Positions 34,654 through 46,916 of a DNA stretch of 64,000 nt are shown here, piece after piece. The stretch's first letter is position 1. Each line of letters opens with the position of its first letter. Both the position numbers and the translations under genes were made by a program. The notes under the pieces were generated by a model. The model had not been told where the DNA came from and did not search any database. It worked only from the letters and a program-made list of their open reading frames with translations. The stretch comes from Labia minor (Eukaryota; Arthropoda; Insecta; Dermaptera; Spongiphoridae): contig OY720344.1 in assembly GCA_963082975.1 (NCBI GenBank), forward strand, positions 91,084,538-91,148,537, read 5' to 3'.

Positions 34654-36759
34654 ATGGAGGCCGATTCTACTACACCTGAAAAGAATGGAGTTGAAAAATC
34701 ACCTTCCAAGAAATCACCAACTAAAGAAGATCCTGCAACTTTAAAAGAAGAAGCAATCTCAAAATTTGCTCAAGGTAAACGCCATCTCATCGTTAAAGAT
34801 TATCAAGAGGCTGTAAATGCATTAAGTGCCGCTTGTGAAAAATATGTCGAACTTAAAGGTGCTATGGATCCGGAGTGTGCTATAGTTTATTACACTTACG
34901 GTAAAGCACTATTAGAATTAGCAAGAACAGAAAATGATGCACTTGGTAAAACTACCGGCGAAGAAGAAGGGGAAGATGATGAAGAAGAAAATGAGGAGGA
35001 AGAAGAATCTGATGAAAAAGATAAAGCAGAAGACTCTGATAAAAAATCTGAATCAGTTTCAGCTGACGACAATGATAAAGAAAATGAAAAAACAGAATCA
35101 AAAAAAGAAAATGAAATTAAATCTGATGAAACATCTCCAGGAGAAACAAAAGAAGAGAAAAAAGACGAAAGCACCTCGATGGAAACAGATGAAGTGAAAA
35201 AATCTAAAGAAGTGACAAAAGAAGAAAAAACAGAATCCGAAACTAAGTCAAAAGAAGAGAAAACGGAGAAAATTGATACGAAAGAAGCTAAAGAAAATGA
35301 ATCCACAGAAAAAAAAGATGAAACACCAAAAGAAAAAAAAGATGAAACACCAAAAGAAAAAGAAACAACTAAAGAGGAAAAAGATGTGAAAAAGGCAGAA
35401 GAAACCAAACCAGAAGTTAAAGAAGAAAAAGAAAAAGAGGCCTCTTCTGAAGAGAAGAAGAAAGAAGAGAGTGAAAAAACTGAAAAAGAAACAGACAAAA
35501 AAGTTGAAAAAACTGAAAAAGAAACAGACAAAAAAGATGAAAAAACAGATTCAAAAGAAGAAAATAAAGAAAATAAAAGTGAAAATGAAAAGATGGAGGT
35601 AGAAAAAAAAGAAGAACCAGAAAAGAAAGAAGTAATTGAAAAAAAAGAAGAAACTGAAAAGAAAGAATCGGAGAAAAAAGAAGAGACTGATAAGAAAGAA
35701 TCGGAGAAAAAAGAAGAGACTGAAAAGAAAGAATCGGAGAAAAAAGAAGAGACTGAAAAAGAGGAAGTCAAAGAAAAAAAGAATGAAGATGAAGATAAAG
35801 AATCTCCAAAGACTGATATTGAAAAAAAGACTGAAAGTAAAGTTAATGAAGAGGATAAATCAAATGAAGATGAATCAATGGAAGTTGATAAGGATGAAAG
35901 CACTTCAGAAGATCAAAATAAAACAATTCGTGAAGAAGATCTTGATCCAAATGATAAAATTTTTGATCTTGATAAAACAATGCCTGAAAGTGAAGATGGT
36001 GAGAAAGACAATGAAGAGGAGGAGGAAGGTGATGTTCCTAATTTAAAATTGGCCTGGGAAGTTTTAGAATTGGCAAAAGTGATTTATGAAAAACAAGCAA
36101 ATGAAGGCAATAAAGAAGCAAAATTAAATTTAGCAAATGTCTTTTTAAAATTAGGCGAAATTTCATTAGAAAATGAAAACTACCCACAGGCGGTTGAAGA
36201 TATGCAAAAGTGTTTGAATTTACAAAAAGAAAATTTAAATGAAGATGATCGATGTATTGCCGAAACTTATTATCAACTTGGTTTGGCATTTTCATTACAA
36301 CAAGAATTTGAGCCGGCATTGGAAAATTTTGAATTAGCTAAAAAATTAATCGATAAACGTATCGCTAATCTTGAAGAAAAAGTGAAAGCTGGTGATACGA
36401 AATCGACAGAAGATAAACAGACCGATGCTTTTTATACTGTCCAAGGGGAAATTGATGAATTAAAAGCATTATTGCCTGAAATTGCTGATAAAATTAAAGA
36501 TGTGGAAGATTTTAAAGTGGAAACATTAAAAGCGTTAACGAAAATACAAAATGGATCGGCTACTGATGATGGTGCTAGTACAAGCAAGACAAATGGCACA
36601 TGTGAAAAATCACCTGAAAAGGATACATCAGAAGCAGAAGCTCCCTTAAAACCAGTTACAGACATATCTCATTTAATTCGTAAGAAACGTAAAGCAGAAG
36701 AGAGTATGCCTGATGGTCAATCTCCATCCAAGGTTCGAATTCAAGCCATTTCTAAATAA
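34654..36759 (+). CDS. NASP: NASP-type histone H3-H4 chaperone (complete, single exon)
   Basis: A 701-residue open frame of the NASP/Sim3/Hif1 (SHNi-TPR) family, nuclear chaperones that hold H3-H4 before chromatin assembly. Residues about 28-95 form the first TPR (SKFAQGKRHLIVKDYQEAV, YYTYGKALLELA). Residues about 100-460 form a very long Glu/Lys-rich insert. The SHNi-TPR repeats follow at about 465-600 (LKLAWEVLELAKVIYEKQ, KLGEISLENENYPQAVED, AETYYQLGLAFSLQQEFE). A coiled segment precedes the C-terminal nuclear localisation signal DISHLIRKKRK (RKKRK at 676-680). The acidic insert inside the TPR array is a family hallmark, but here it is Lys-rich and repetitive, with 11-residue units (KKESEKKEETE, KTEKETDKKVE). 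The start ATG is the first in frame, just after the GC-rich promoter block. The absence of introns in a gene-sparse region could reflect an old retrocopy or intron loss. Confidence 0.96.
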   Translation: MEADSTTPEKNGVEKSPSKKSPTKEDPATLKEEAISKFAQGKRHLIVKDYQEAVNALSAACEKYVELKGAMDPECAIVYYTYGKALLELARTENDALGKTTGEEEGEDDEEENEEEEESDEKDKAEDSDKKSESVSADDNDKENEKTESKKENEIKSDETSPGETKEEKKDESTSMETDEVKKSKEVTKEEKTESETKSKEEKTEKIDTKEAKENESTEKKDETPKEKKDETPKEKETTKEEKDVKKAEETKPEVKEEKEKEASSEEKKKEESEKTEKETDKKVEKTEKETDKKDEKTDSKEENKENKSENEKMEVEKKEEPEKKEVIEKKEETEKKESEKKEETDKKESEKKEETEKKESEKKEETEKEEVKEKKNEDEDKESPKTDIEKKTESKVNEEDKSNEDESMEVDKDESTSEDQNKTIREEDLDPNDKIFDLDKTMPESEDGEKDNEEEEEGDVPNLKLAWEVLELAKVIYEKQANEGNKEAKLNLANVFLKLGEISLENENYPQAVEDMQKCLNLQKENLNEDDRCIAETYYQLGLAFSLQQEFEPALENFELAKKLIDKRIANLEEKVKAGDTKSTEDKQTDAFYTVQGEIDELKALLPEIADKIKDVEDFKVETLKALTKIQNGSATDDGASTSKTNGTCEKSPEKDTSEAEAPLKPVTDISHLIRKKRKAEESMPDGQSPSKVRIQAISK

Positions 36760-37060
36760 TGACAATAGGGTATCAATCCAACATCATTCCCATCATAATG
36801 ACACCTTTCCTATTTTCTTTTTTTTTAAATATATTTATTATTTATTGTTAAACTATTCACTCATTTCATTTCAGGAATGACTCTAATATTGTAATTGTTG
36901 TTTACTTTTATAAAGTCATTGTGATCTTCCAGTGATAATATTGTAATGTGTATTCAATATAATTATTCAATGACCAATTATTATCTTTGTATAACTATTT
37001 TGTATTGTCAATATTTCTTCAAGTTACTTAATTATTAAAGCATTTTGATATTAAAAAAAC
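36760..37060 (+). other. NASP 3' UTR with ATTAAA signal
   Basis: Follows the TAA stop. A polyadenylation-type ATTAAA is at 37034-37039, about 275 bp downstream of the stop. The exact cleavage site is unknown. Confidence 0.5.
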
Positions 37061-39450
37061 AACTATCTATTATTTTACCCTAAATCAATTTTAAATTTAA
37101 TTACATTATAGAGTTTAATTGATTTTTATTTATTTATTTCATAGATTATGATCATTTATTTAAAATATAAAAACTATTTTTGAATTAAATCAATTTAAGT
37201 TTAAATTATATTATTAATTTCAACTATCATTAATAAATTGATGAAATAATTTTGCTGATTAAATTTTAATGTTTATTTAATATCTACATATAATTATAGA
37301 TTTTTTTTAACTAAATTAGAAAATTCTTTCTATTATTTCTGTTCTAAATAAATATTTAATAGTTGAGTAAAATTTTTATTTTTGTTTCTAGATTTTCATT
37401 CTTCTAATTTAAAATGATTAAATAAATTTTATTCACCTTCATCTAAATTAAATCTAATTTATTGATTCTGATTTTTAAATTTTATTGTTTACTTGCACTT
37501 CTAGATTCATTTCTTCATTAAGATGGAGGACTTAATTAATTGAATTAATTTCTCTTTCATTTAAAATTATTTGCTTATTAATTAAAAGTAGTTTATTTTA
37601 TTAAATAATAAAATGATATACTTCCAGCTTATTAAAAAAAAAAAGAAAAATTATGCTTTTTTACTATCTATTCTGTTGTTTCCTGTTAAAATTAAAAGAA
37701 AAAGGTATTTTTTAAAAAAAATAAACATTTTTTTAAACATTTTTATATTTTAGAATTATATTTTGAAAATTTTATTAGCCAAAGGCCCAATATTCCACTT
37801 ACAATTTATCATTAATTTGCTAAAACTAAATAATAAATAACCAGAAAAAAGTAAAAAAAAAATTAAAATAAAATAATAATAATACACATAAAAACAGAGT
37901 TAAATTGATAGGAGTACTAGAGATGAAGAAATAATTTTCAAAATGACCAAGTTGTCACCAGCCCCAAGCACCAGCGAGATATTGTATTGGATTTCCCAAA
38001 ATAATTAATAAGATAATTTAAATCTGCACATATGTAATGCGTTATTCAATTTATATTAAACTTAAATATTAGTTATGTAAAAAAACAATAATTTAAAATT
38101 TACAAGGTACCGAATTTATAACAAGCATGAAATGGTAGTTATAGATTTGTTATAATACAACTAGGTATTTGTCCTTGAAGTGACTTCTATCACCATTATC
38201 ACGCAAAGTAGGGACAAACACCCAGATCAAAGACAAGATTTATTTGAAATTGAAATATTATTATATTCTTTTCCAGTTTGAAATAAATCTTGTAAGTAAC
38301 AATGATTTGCCCAAACACACAAAAAATGATTTATTTTATTTCTTTATATTGTTAACTATTGAATGAATATATATATATAATATAATATATATATACATAT
38401 ATGATATATACAATTATAAAAATTGAAATTTTATTTTAGTTTATTTTATTTTTTTGGTTTCTTTTATATTATTTTCAGTAAGCGAAATATAATTTGAATG
38501 TTATGCAAGAAATATTAACAAATCATTTATACAAAGTGTCAAGGCAATATAATTATATTTTAGAACTTAATTTTACAATTATATATTTTACAAAATGAAT
38601 TGTTTCTAATAAATTATTCTATACAAAATTACCAGAAGAAAATATATAAAATATATTATATATATCCCTCTGTATAAATAAAAACCGGGCTCATATCAAA
38701 GGGTCACCATCAGCATTTGATTATTTCTTTAGAAAAGCATTTTTGAACAATTTTACGTATATGTGAATGACCTCCAAAGGTTAAAGCAAACCCACACATG
38801 GTGTTTTTGGTAGTCGAGAGTTTTTGTTTTTTTTTAAGTAAACCAACCAGCGGCAATTGCACTGATTCTGAGAGTTAGTCAGGCACAGCCTTTCCCTCAA
38901 ATTCAGTGCGACGTACCTATATTTTTGTTTTCACTTCATATTTTACATATAATTATTAACAAGTAAGTTTTAACATTTTTAATATAATTCTATATATATC
39001 ATGTCTTAATATATATATAATATATATATATTTATATATATATATATATATTTTCTCTTTATAATATATTCCTTTTTATTTATATTTATATAATAATACA
39101 GCAAAAATAATATAATAAAACAACCTTATGTTTTAAAATTTACCCTCAGTGAAAGTGATTTGTCAAGATGATTTGCTCCTTAGGTTTTTAATTTGAATAA
39201 AAGGTATAGGAATATGAATAAGTAGGGTTTTGATAATTATGTGTTTACGTTGATATATGCTAAGGAGGAATTCATCTAGGACGAATCTCACTACATCACA
39301 GAACCTTTCTTTATGAAATTCCCTTTTAAATATGCACCGGACCGACGCTCGTCACGTGATTTTCGTGTCTGAAGATGTAGAAAATGAACCTTTCAATTAT
39401 ATGTGTTTGAGTCCAGTGGGGTAAGGATTATAAAATGAGTTCAGTACGTT
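37061..39450. other. A+T-rich intergenic DNA between NASP and HR3
   Basis: No gene recognised. A 19-bp stem with one mismatch (38234-38252 with 38274-38292) and (AT)n-rich DNA near 38370-38400 and 39010-39050 are present. Confidence 0.6.
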
Positions 39451-40061
39451 ATATTTATTTATTTTTATTTAATGTAATCAGTCTTGTATACCGAGTCTTT
39501 TACAGCTCGGCCCGGCGCGATATTAATTTTTGAGAATTCAACTGAAATGTGCTTGCACTTTCAAAGCGCTTACTGAACATTTCTTCTCTACTTTCAGAAA
39601 TTAAGGCCAACTAGTGTGCCGTTCATGTGCAGCCGTGATTTTTTTTTAAGAATCATAAGAATATAAAATACAATTATTATAACTTTATTTATTATATCTA
39701 TATATAAATGTATATTTATATAATATACATAAATTTATATATATTATATATATATATTTATTTATATTATATATATATATATATACATTTATATATATGT
39801 ATATATAAAATTTATATATATATCATTTTTTAAATAGTGTACATCACATAGTAAAGAGGCGCCGTGCTTGTAGCTACTCCAAGACCATTTTGTTATTCAT
39901 GGCCGGCAGCCTTTTTAATGCCCAACGACGCTAACGTCTTTGCTAGACACGTTTACACAAATGTGGACCATTTAGAATTTAAAAATCTGTTATTTATAAA
40001 GATCATGACGTTAGTAATAAGGCAAAAGTTTTTGTTGACGTAGCGTTGTGGCAGCCACGGC
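39451..40061 (-). other. Probable HR3 3' UTR
   Basis: DNA downstream of the HR3 stop on the minus strand, with GC-richer stretches (39500-39640, 39850-39960) and AATAAA motifs on the minus strand at about 39455-39470. The extent is inferred. Confidence 0.4.
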
Positions 40062-40679
40062 TCAGCTATCGATGGAGAAAAGCTCCTTATGTAGGGCTGG
40101 AAATTCCAGATGGGGTGTGCTGCGTTTAAATTTTGTTAGTGCATCCATATGAAGTGCACTGACTTCTCCTAACAAAGGCACTTTGGCTGTGAGTGCACTA
40201 TTCACAGTTACATCGCCCTTGATTGGTAAGGGATGATTACGTTCTACTTCTGTTCTGAGGGCACGCTCCACGGCATTGTGTAAACGAGAAATTTCATTAG
40301 AGCCCTTTAGTCCAGGTCGTGAGGAGTTGAGTAAGACATAAGCAGAAAAAAGAGCCAGTTCAGTTTCAGTGAGCTTTAATTCGGTAATTGATTTTGCCAA
40401 TTCAAAAATATATGCCACAAGTTTCATTTCAGCTGTATCAGTAGTAAAAAAGGTCTCTTGAGGCATTAATGTATCCGAAAAGAGAACACAATTATTATCA
40501 AGGTTAATGTAGCGCGACATTCTTATAACAGCCAGCTCGAAGGAACCGGCTTTGAGAAGAACAATCTGGTCATCTTGAGTGAGCTTCATGAAACCAGGTA
40601 CCATTTTAGCGAACTCAATGATTTGTTGTATAATTGCTGTCAATTTTTGTGAACATTCCAGCCACAACTCTTCATGTCC
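40062..40679 (-). CDS. HR3: HR3 terminal exon: ligand-binding domain and AF-2
   Basis: Acceptor ttgatttgcag. 205 residues from [13 protein letters not shown] to HKELFSIDS, then TGA at 40064-40062. Confidence 0.95.
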   Translation of the reverse strand, partial: GHEELWLECSQKLTAIIQQIIEFAKMVPGFMKLTQDDQIVLLKAGSFELAVIRMSRYINLDNNCVLFSDTLMPQETFFTTDTAEMKLVAYIFELAKSITELKLTETELALFSAYVLLNSSRPGLKGSNEISRLHNAVERALRTEVERNHPLPIKGDVTVNSALTAKVPLLGEVSALHMDALTKFKRSTPHLEFPALHKELFSIDS

Positions 40680-43600
40680 CTGCAAATCAATTTAAAAATT
40701 TTAGTATCCAGTTTAAAAAAAATTTTAAAAGCGTTTTCAAATAAATAATAAGAAAATTGATAGTATTCTAAGATATATATCCTTAATATCAAATATTAAT
40801 AAAAATTTTAATAAATTTGATAAACAGAAAACAAGAGAAATTGAAAATGTATTTTTTTCTAAATTTTGAATAAATTACCTGTAGTTCTCAAAGTAGTAGA
40901 AAATATAGTTTAATTTAAGAAATTAATTAAGAATTTAAGATAAAAATTACCGGATTTAAAATTAATAAAATATAGAATTATAATAATAGTTAAAAGACAA
41001 AAATCATACCATATTTTTATAATAGAGAAGTTTATTCATATCCTGAGGTTTCAGAAACAATTCAGCAATTTGCTGTATAGAATAGAGACAAGTGCGCGAA
41101 TGAGCATCTGCTATCGTTTTGCTGAGTAATTCGGAGATCTGTGCAGGATCTGTTTTGGAAAAAAATGAAAAATAATGATATTTTTAATGTTATATCTATA
41201 TTATTCTTAATTATATATGTGAGATAATCTGCTTAGTATTGTCAAAGATTAATTACCTTGACCAGGAAATATTGTTAAAATACCCATCACCTTTAAATTA
41301 GCATTTGTACAAAATATCAAATGTCTTTTAGAAAAAGATTCGTGATAAATAAAAGTGATTTTACGTGCTTTATCACTATCTTATCTTTAAAAAAAATAAT
41401 ATTCAATTTTTAATGTATTTTTTAAAATGAATCAAACATTGATTGAATTCTGATGGTTTAATATTAAAATTCAAATTTAATTTAAAAAGTTGATATATTC
41501 TTTGATTTTCAACTTAAAAACTATAAATATAATATTACCTATTAATTTAATTAGAAAATAAATTTAATTAATTTCAACGTTTAAATCAACACAAAAACAT
41601 TTGTTTGAAGGAATATCTCTAGAAATTATGATATAAAAAATCATTTTATATAAATTCTTAATAAAAATTATAATAGAATTGAAGTAAAACATGATTAGGT
41701 GAGTTTCTTGTTGCTTGTTGCTTTGAGGATGCCTTACTCGGGTGGACGGTGGTTTCAGCGGGTTGTAGCCGGACTCCGCCCGGCGAAACAAACGTCGTGC
41801 TGTCAACATAGGCACCGGCGACAGGTTGAAGGGAATCGACGTTGATGGTAATCTGGTTGTTTCCTCCATTGATTTCGGGTTTGAGCTCGAGTCCCGGTGT
41901 CTGACCCAGATGCTTGCCACCTGACCCGCCACCACCTGATATTCAGTCCCAGCAACCACGTTAGCAAAGAAGTAAGGTCAATAATTGAACTTAGCGAATT
42001 ATATATATTTAAAATATTGTTTTGAAAGTAAAGAAATTGTCAAAAGTGATTGGTGAGCAAAGTTGTAAATAGAGATGTGAATATCAAACAAACACCAAAT
42101 CAGAAAAAAAGATATTTTAAATTATTATCAGGTTAAAATAAGCCTTCTTAGTTGTTAATTAATCTTAAAGCAACTATTCAATATATATCATGTTAAAATT
42201 GTTATAAAATAATTTGGAAAATAATATAATTTTATTTTATAAAATTTTTGAATTTGTTTTTTTATAGGAATGATTGATTTTAACAATTTTCAAGAAGTAG
42301 TAAATATCAAAAGATGGATATGAATATTTTTCATTATTTTTATGTTTAATAATAAATAAAAACTCATTTTCTAAAGATTGTATTAAAACTAATTAATAAA
42401 AAGAGTGGCAACAAAATTTATGGAAAAACATGTTATACATAACATACAAAAATGAAATTTAAATTATTATGTTTAAAAACAATAGAATTATTAGAGGTTT
42501 CTTTATTTTTTATAAATTAACAAAATTAAAAATAAATGTTTTTCATTAAAATTTGACAAAAGAACTTATTTTTAGCATAAAAAAGTGAATGCCCAATGCT
42601 GAGTAAAATCAAAATTAAAATTTGTCACTCAATATATTTTATTATTTAACCAAAAGTAATCATGCTTAAGTTAAATTATATTTACAATTTTCCATCTGTG
42701 TCCAATGAATTTATTACCTGATGCTGTTCCTGGGATTAATGTGCCTGAATCTGGTGTAGCTAAGGTAGGGTCATAGGCAGTTGTAGAATCCACATAATCA
42801 GCGCTGATATCATAGCTGAGACCGCCTTCAGTTTGGTGGTTGAAACTGCTGAATCCAGCAGGAGTGTAGCTAGCTACGTCGTTTCCATAAGGATACCTGC
42901 CAAGCCGTGACAAAGGGGGATTAGTGGAGATTCTATTTAGTCAAACAATAATTAAGATGAGATAATTTTTATATATATGTATGAATTTAAAATTATGTCA
43001 ACATGGTCCAAATTTATATAATTTACTAAAATGGAAAATATTCTCTCTTAGATAATGTCTTCTTTAATAACTTTTTATTAATAAATTTAAATTAGTAAAT
43101 AGCAATCTAAGTGATTTTACATTTTTATTAGTCTTTTATCAATAATAATATTAAAAATTTATAAGTACCATAATTAAAGTAAATTCACAAATGATTTAAA
43201 TTATAAAAAAAACACTAAAATATATTAATATATTATGTACAGTTTACATTTAAGTGTATATAATTTTTAAAATAATTATTAAAAAAAGTTAAAAGTGACA
43301 TTTGTTTATTTCGTTTATTTATTTGTCATTTTTTAAAAAATAAGGTCTACCAACTTAAACATTGAATTAAGAGTAAAATTTATTAAGAAAGTTAACATAT
43401 TTTTATGAATTTATTTATTTATGATTAACATTACCATCATTTTTTCTAACTTAGACTATTTGTCAAAAAAGAAATTAAAAAAAGGTAATTTTTTTCTATT
43501 CAACAATGAATTTGGCTCTTTTGGCTAAAAAAATTTCATCTTTTGCTATCATTCGTTTGATAATTTAAAATTGTAATAGCTTTACTCTTTTTAACTTATA

Positions 43601-44575
43601 AAAAAAATCAGATGACGCTAATTATCAATGGCAGATTAACCAATATACATAGTTTACAAAAGGCATTTTACTTTTTAGGTTAGAAATAAAATTTACTACC
43701 ACTATTTTCCAGTGATTAATTATCCAATTATTATATTCACTAAGGATTTCCTTAATATATATAATTTTAATTATAAATAAATAATAATTAATCCTTGATC
43801 GATAAAACAAATATCGCAAATTGCAATACTAATTAAAATTCATGATAATAAAACTTTTTTATAGAATTTTATTCAATTTTAAATTCTTAAATAAATATAT
43901 ATTTTTAAAATAAATTTGAAATAAAAATTTTCATATTTTAACTTTTATCGAGTCTGTGAGTTCTGTGAATTATTGGAATTCTTACATTAAATGTAAATAT
44001 TAAATTTTTCATTAGTTTATATCTCGTAAACAAATTAATAATTTTGGTATCAAATTATTTATTTCTATTTTATTTTAATTAAATTAATTATAATAAATAT
44101 TCCTCGTCATTGTATTTAAAAATATTTTTAATTTGAACCATACATTTTGATTCTTTATCATTCAGTTCAAGTCGCAATCTAGTTGAATTTCAGCCCTAGT
44201 TTTCTTTTGACATTACAGCTGCCCTGCAAAAGGGACAGCGAACAAAAGAACTATTCTTATTCAAGAGAAGAAAAAATTCCATTTTTCTAATATTTTTTGT
44301 ATAATCCTAAATAGAAAGGACCATTTTCTTTAAATATCTCTATTGAAGAGATGGTGAAAAATTTGGAGGTGGGAGAGAATGTCCCGTGGGCTACGTCACT
44401 GACCCGGTGCCTGTGTATGAGTGATGGAGCTGATCACTGGAACTTGGTGTCTGGTGTTCATAGACGCTGGAGTCGGGAACGATTTCCGTCTGGGCGCGAA
44501 GTTGAGCCCGATGAAACCGTACTTCATCCTCCACCTTTTCCCGCTGTTTTTTCGACATCCTCCCGAATTTAACAG
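40062..44575 (-). CDS. HR3: Nuclear hormone receptor HR3 (NR1F, ROR-like), last five exons (partial)
   Basis: Exons 44404-44575, 42718-42896, 41738-41935, 41010-41149 and 40062-40679 join with matching phases to 435 C-terminal residues. The first encodes the T/A-box extension after the zinc fingers ([20 protein letters not shown]). Hinge exons carry [11 protein letters not shown] and [10 protein letters not shown]. The ligand-binding domain starts at [16 protein letters not shown] and includes [40 protein letters not shown] and a C-terminal AF-2-like HKELFSIDS. This is the insect HR3 receptor (vertebrate ROR homolog), a monomeric nuclear DNA-binding regulator in the ecdysone cascade. The zinc-finger exon(s) upstream are not visible up to 64 kb, so the intron before 44575 exceeds 19 kb or the exon was missed. 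The 40062-40679 exon alone contains most of the ligand-binding domain. Confidence 0.95.
41010..41149 (-). CDS. HR3: HR3 exon: start of ligand-binding domain
   Basis: Acceptor caaaacag, donor gtatga. It encodes [20 protein letters not shown] and [16 protein letters not shown]. Confidence 0.94.
41738..41935 (-). CDS. HR3: HR3 hinge exon 2
   Basis: Acceptor gaatatcag with a branch-like gctaac about 30 bases upstream, donor gtaaggc. Frame [20 protein letters not shown] and [18 protein letters not shown]. Another frame is also open here, but this one is fixed by the phases. Confidence 0.85.
42718..42896 (-). CDS. HR3: HR3 hinge exon 1
   Basis: Acceptor ggcttggcag, donor gtaataa. It encodes [18 protein letters not shown] and [18 protein letters not shown]. 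Phases fit both neighbours. Confidence 0.88.
44404..44575 (-). CDS. HR3: HR3 exon: T/A box and start of hinge
   Basis: Acceptor ttttatatag, donor gtcagtg. It completes an Ala codon, then encodes [20 protein letters not shown] and [17 protein letters not shown]. Confidence 0.92.
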
Positions 44576-45719
44576 CTATATAAAACAGAAAACAACACAT
44601 GACAATCAATCATCACAAACTGAAGCTTTATTTCTTTAAAATAAAGAATTAAATATAGTTATATTAATAAAATTAATTAAATTGTTTTTAAAGATTAATA
44701 ATTATAATGTATATATTAAGCAACAGGTATATATATATATACTTAAAATCATTCTTATAATTAATTGAGTAAAAAATAATATTTCCAAGTTTGTTTATTT
44801 AAGAAAGTCAAATGTCTGGGGGATAGAGATGACAAAAATCAAGAAAATAATATAATTTATTCTAGATTACTTTATTATACAAAAAAATTATTGTTGTTAT
44901 ATAATAAAAAAAATTAAATCCAAAATACTCTTCGAATGACCTTAAATCTATTCTGAAGGTTATAAAACCAATCACTCTCCATAGTGACTACAACTAAAAT
45001 AGTTGGGGCATACTATGTAATGCCAACGTTTTACATTTTTTTTAAAGATAAAATTATATCAATTTCTGTGTGTGAGATAAGTTCTTTTTATTTATAATAA
45101 AATTAATATATCTTTATTAATATTATTAAAAAATCTCTCTGAAATAATAATAATAATAAATAATTAAAAACAATGGAAAGAAATAAAATATACTTTTCTT
45201 AATTAAGATATTAAATTATTAAAAGAATGATAATTTTAATTTGTAATATAAGTAATTGAACAAATATAATTTAATTTTTATATTTGTATTTTGGAAAAAA
45301 TTTCATTAGGAGTAATAATTTATTTCTGTTACGGTACAATTTAGGTACAATTAAAAATGTATATCTACCTATTTTAAATACAGCAATTTTATCCTTTAAA
45401 TCACTATGCTATTTTTTATTTTATTTTATATTTTTTATAATTTTATAATATTTAATTAATTAAAACAAAAAATAAATAAAATTTTTTTTATATTTTTTTA
45501 TTTATATATTTTCTAAGAATATAAATTTGCATTTAAATACTGGGTTAATTTATATTCAGAAATACCATTATTATATATCATTGTAAATTCTGCACTAAAA
45601 AATATTTCTTATTACGTTCCTTAATAATAAAATATTTTGTACCAGGAATAGGAAGTTTTTTTTTTCTTAATTTCAGATATATTTGAAATAATATCGTTTT
45701 CATTGAATAATAAACGTTT
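44576..45719. other. A+T-rich HR3 intron or upstream DNA
   Basis: No exon seen. Confidence 0.6.
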
Positions 45720-46150
45720 AAGTTTCCTCTGACACTCAGGAACCTTTTGTAAAATGAAAGGTGCTGGTCAAAGAGATGAGTTGTGATGATGGGGGGCGGA
45801 GAGGGTTTGTTCGTGTCAGCTGTTTTGGAGACTCTACCCTTTATACCTCTCCTGATTGAATTGAAGGCCAATAATAATTCATTGGCCGATGGACGATCCT
45901 ATCCCAATGACAGGACCATCTCCATTGCTTATTTACAACCAAGATTTTAATCATAAATTTAAGCTTGGCCATGCGTCCACCTCAACAAATCCTTTTTACA
46001 ACAGCGAAATAAAATCTCAGTAATATCTTTTGAAATTGAATAGGTCTGGAGTTGAGGTCATTGGATTTTCGAGACTCTTCTCTCATAAACGGCCCTTGGC
46101 GCGTTTTAAAAGGGTGATTTAATTCTCTTTGGGGGTCAGCAAACTCTCTT
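45720..46150 (-). promoter_or_regulatory. GC-richer island upstream of the HR3 T/A-box exon
   Basis: Composition differs clearly from the flanks. It contains CCAAT-type boxes (ggccaat; cattggcc), an AGGTCA half-site (ttgaggtcattgg near 46055) and gggggtcag near 46130. On the minus strand an ATG at 45871 starts eight codons (MAFNSIRR) ending at a GT (45846-45845) in phase with the HR3 exon at 44575. An alternative HR3 promoter is possible but unproven. Confidence 0.3.
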
Positions 46151-46916
46151 GGAGTTCATTTTATTTTTATTTATTTTTTTTTTAAATAAAAAAAAAATAA
46201 AACTATGCGGAGACAGTTTTTACAGTTTATGATTATTACACAAAGGTTATGAATATTCAACGAGAATATAAATACTTAATAAAAAAAGTATACTTCGTTA
46301 TTAAACAGCTCACAATATACATTTTCTGAGTAAAAAAAAGAAGGAAAGTGTTTGGTTTATTTGACATATTTAAAATTTTAATGTCCATTAATGCATTTAT
46401 TTTTATGTTCGAAAAGACGAGATAATTGTATTAACAATAATTTGTTTCTCGTTATGTTATATTAAGTTAAGATTATATCATTATGGTATATCATTATAGT
46501 AAAGTGAAACTTAAATAGGAATTCTAATTTTAGTTTACATTCAAGTTATAAACGTATAGACATTTAAATTCATTAACAGCTAGATAATTTTTTTGTGTAA
46601 TTGATTTAGAATGAATTGATAAATTGAAACAACATTTATTTTAATTAACTTATCAGAATCCAAATGTAGATCATTTAGGTTATAATACAATAGATGAATT
46701 GCGTTATATTTTTTATTAAACTAAAGAAATATAATAAAATGAAATAATCTAGATAAAATATAAATTTTGATAATGTATCATATTTAAAATATTCTTGCAA
46801 TATTTCATAAATCATATATATATATATAAATTTAAACAAAAAGCAAAAATATTTCATAAAATAATTATTAATTTGATCACTTTTACAGATCGAGAAATAA
46901 AACTTTATTATTAGTA

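Noticed and set aside
34896..35903. 335-codon Ser/Phe-rich open frame antisense to NASP
   Set aside because: It is the complement of the GAA/AAA-rich NASP insert (giving TTC/TTT/TCT codons). Stop codons are rare there by composition alone.
34934..36046. Lys-rich frames overlapping NASP on the same strand
   Set aside because: Frame-shifted shadows of the NASP repeat tract.
41564..41737. Longer alternative frame through HR3 hinge exon 2 (starts MVAGTEYQ)
   Set aside because: It runs across both splice sites in a frame that does not connect to the neighbouring HR3 exons.
44393..44404. GGGTCAGTGACG at the HR3 exon donor as a second IR1 hormone site
   Set aside because: It is fully explained by the coding end and splice donor, and the second half-site is imperfect.
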